Source: Acorus gramineus (lineage: Eukaryota; Streptophyta; Magnoliopsida; Acorales; Acoraceae). Taken from it: a stretch of DNA of 64,000 nucleotides. How positions within the stretch are numbered: the first letter of the stretch is position 1; every line of letters begins with the position of its first letter. Below, one piece after another: positions 63,908-64,000 of the stretch. The notes below the pieces were generated by a model that saw nothing but the letters and a program-made list of their open reading frames with translations, was not told where the DNA came from and made no database searches. The position numbers were made by a program, and so were the translations under genes. The DNA lies in assembly GCA_030737835.1 (NCBI GenBank), contig CM060857.1, forward strand, positions 2,876,716 through 2,940,715. The letters are read 5' to 3'.

Positions 63908-64000
63908 ATGGCATTAGAGGCTGAAAACATGATCAAGACCCGTTTGAATCCGTTGTGGGGCGGATTCTGCTGTGGAAGAACCTGGAAAAAAACACCACTG
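63908..64000 (+). CDS. Possible first exon of an unknown gene, cut by the window
   Basis: An ATG in a good context (AAGGATGGC) opens a frame that stays open for 31 codons to the window edge. It begins MALEAENMIKTRLNPLW, with a Cys-Cys and basic stretch after it. Composition is balanced and unlike the AT-rich spacer before it, which suggests real coding sequence. I do not recognise the family, and 31 codons without a stop can occur by chance. Confidence 0.4.
   Translation, partial: MALEAENMIKTRLNPLWGGFCCGRTWKKTPL

Overview
This window is AT-rich flowering-plant nuclear DNA. The evidence is many-intron genes with GT-AG introns, plant-type families (an RRP6-like 3 exonuclease, an S40 senescence regulator, a GT31/DUF4094 galactosyltransferase, ATG8, a plant DHHC acyltransferase) and dense plant transposons. 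I cannot place it to genus. No tool was run: exon borders come from reading frames, splice dinucleotides and phase continuity.

Layout. At 1-9336 (minus, 3' end off the left edge) lies an RRP6L3/EXD2-type 3'-5' exonuclease gene, ten exons visible. Its neighbour, a DHHC protein S-acyltransferase (11965-18975, plus, five exons), is divergent. The 2.6 kb between them is almost all transposons, including a Pack-MULE-like element. Intron 3 of the DHHC gene holds a nearly intact Ty1/copia element inside an older MITE. At 19637-20989 a Mutator-like element has been entered by an odd GC-rich terminal-inverted-repeat element (20141-20704) with a low-complexity CCCC/GTCG core, sitting in (TA)n. At 22671-23180 (minus) is a one-exon S40-type gene.

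From about 24634 to 33975 is a tandem duplication (unit about 1.3 kb) loaded with independent insertions: a minus-strand copia whose 5' LTR is cut to about 54 bp, a 456-bp solo LTR, and two copies of a hairpin MITE. From 34.0 to 37.7 kb there are more hairpin elements. ATG8 (38279-42180, plus, five exons) has a G-box upstream. A 55-residue basic protein gene (44258-44425, minus) follows, then a Mutator-like MITE with a satellite-like duplicated tract (46459-47960), then a beta-1,3-galactosyltransferase gene (48300-54924, minus, eleven exons) carrying a tRNA-derived SINE in intron 1. From 55 to 63.9 kb there is no convincing gene: LINE remnants, a hAT element and MITEs. A possible first exon (63908-64000) runs off the right edge.

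The genes are unrelated housekeeping or signalling genes (RNA/DNA processing, protein acylation, autophagy, cell-wall glycosylation, senescence) with no operon-like logic. The most interesting content is the transposon layer: the GC-rich element, the duplication that supplies empty sites for its insertions, the Pack-MULE-like element and a MITE lying on a splice donor.
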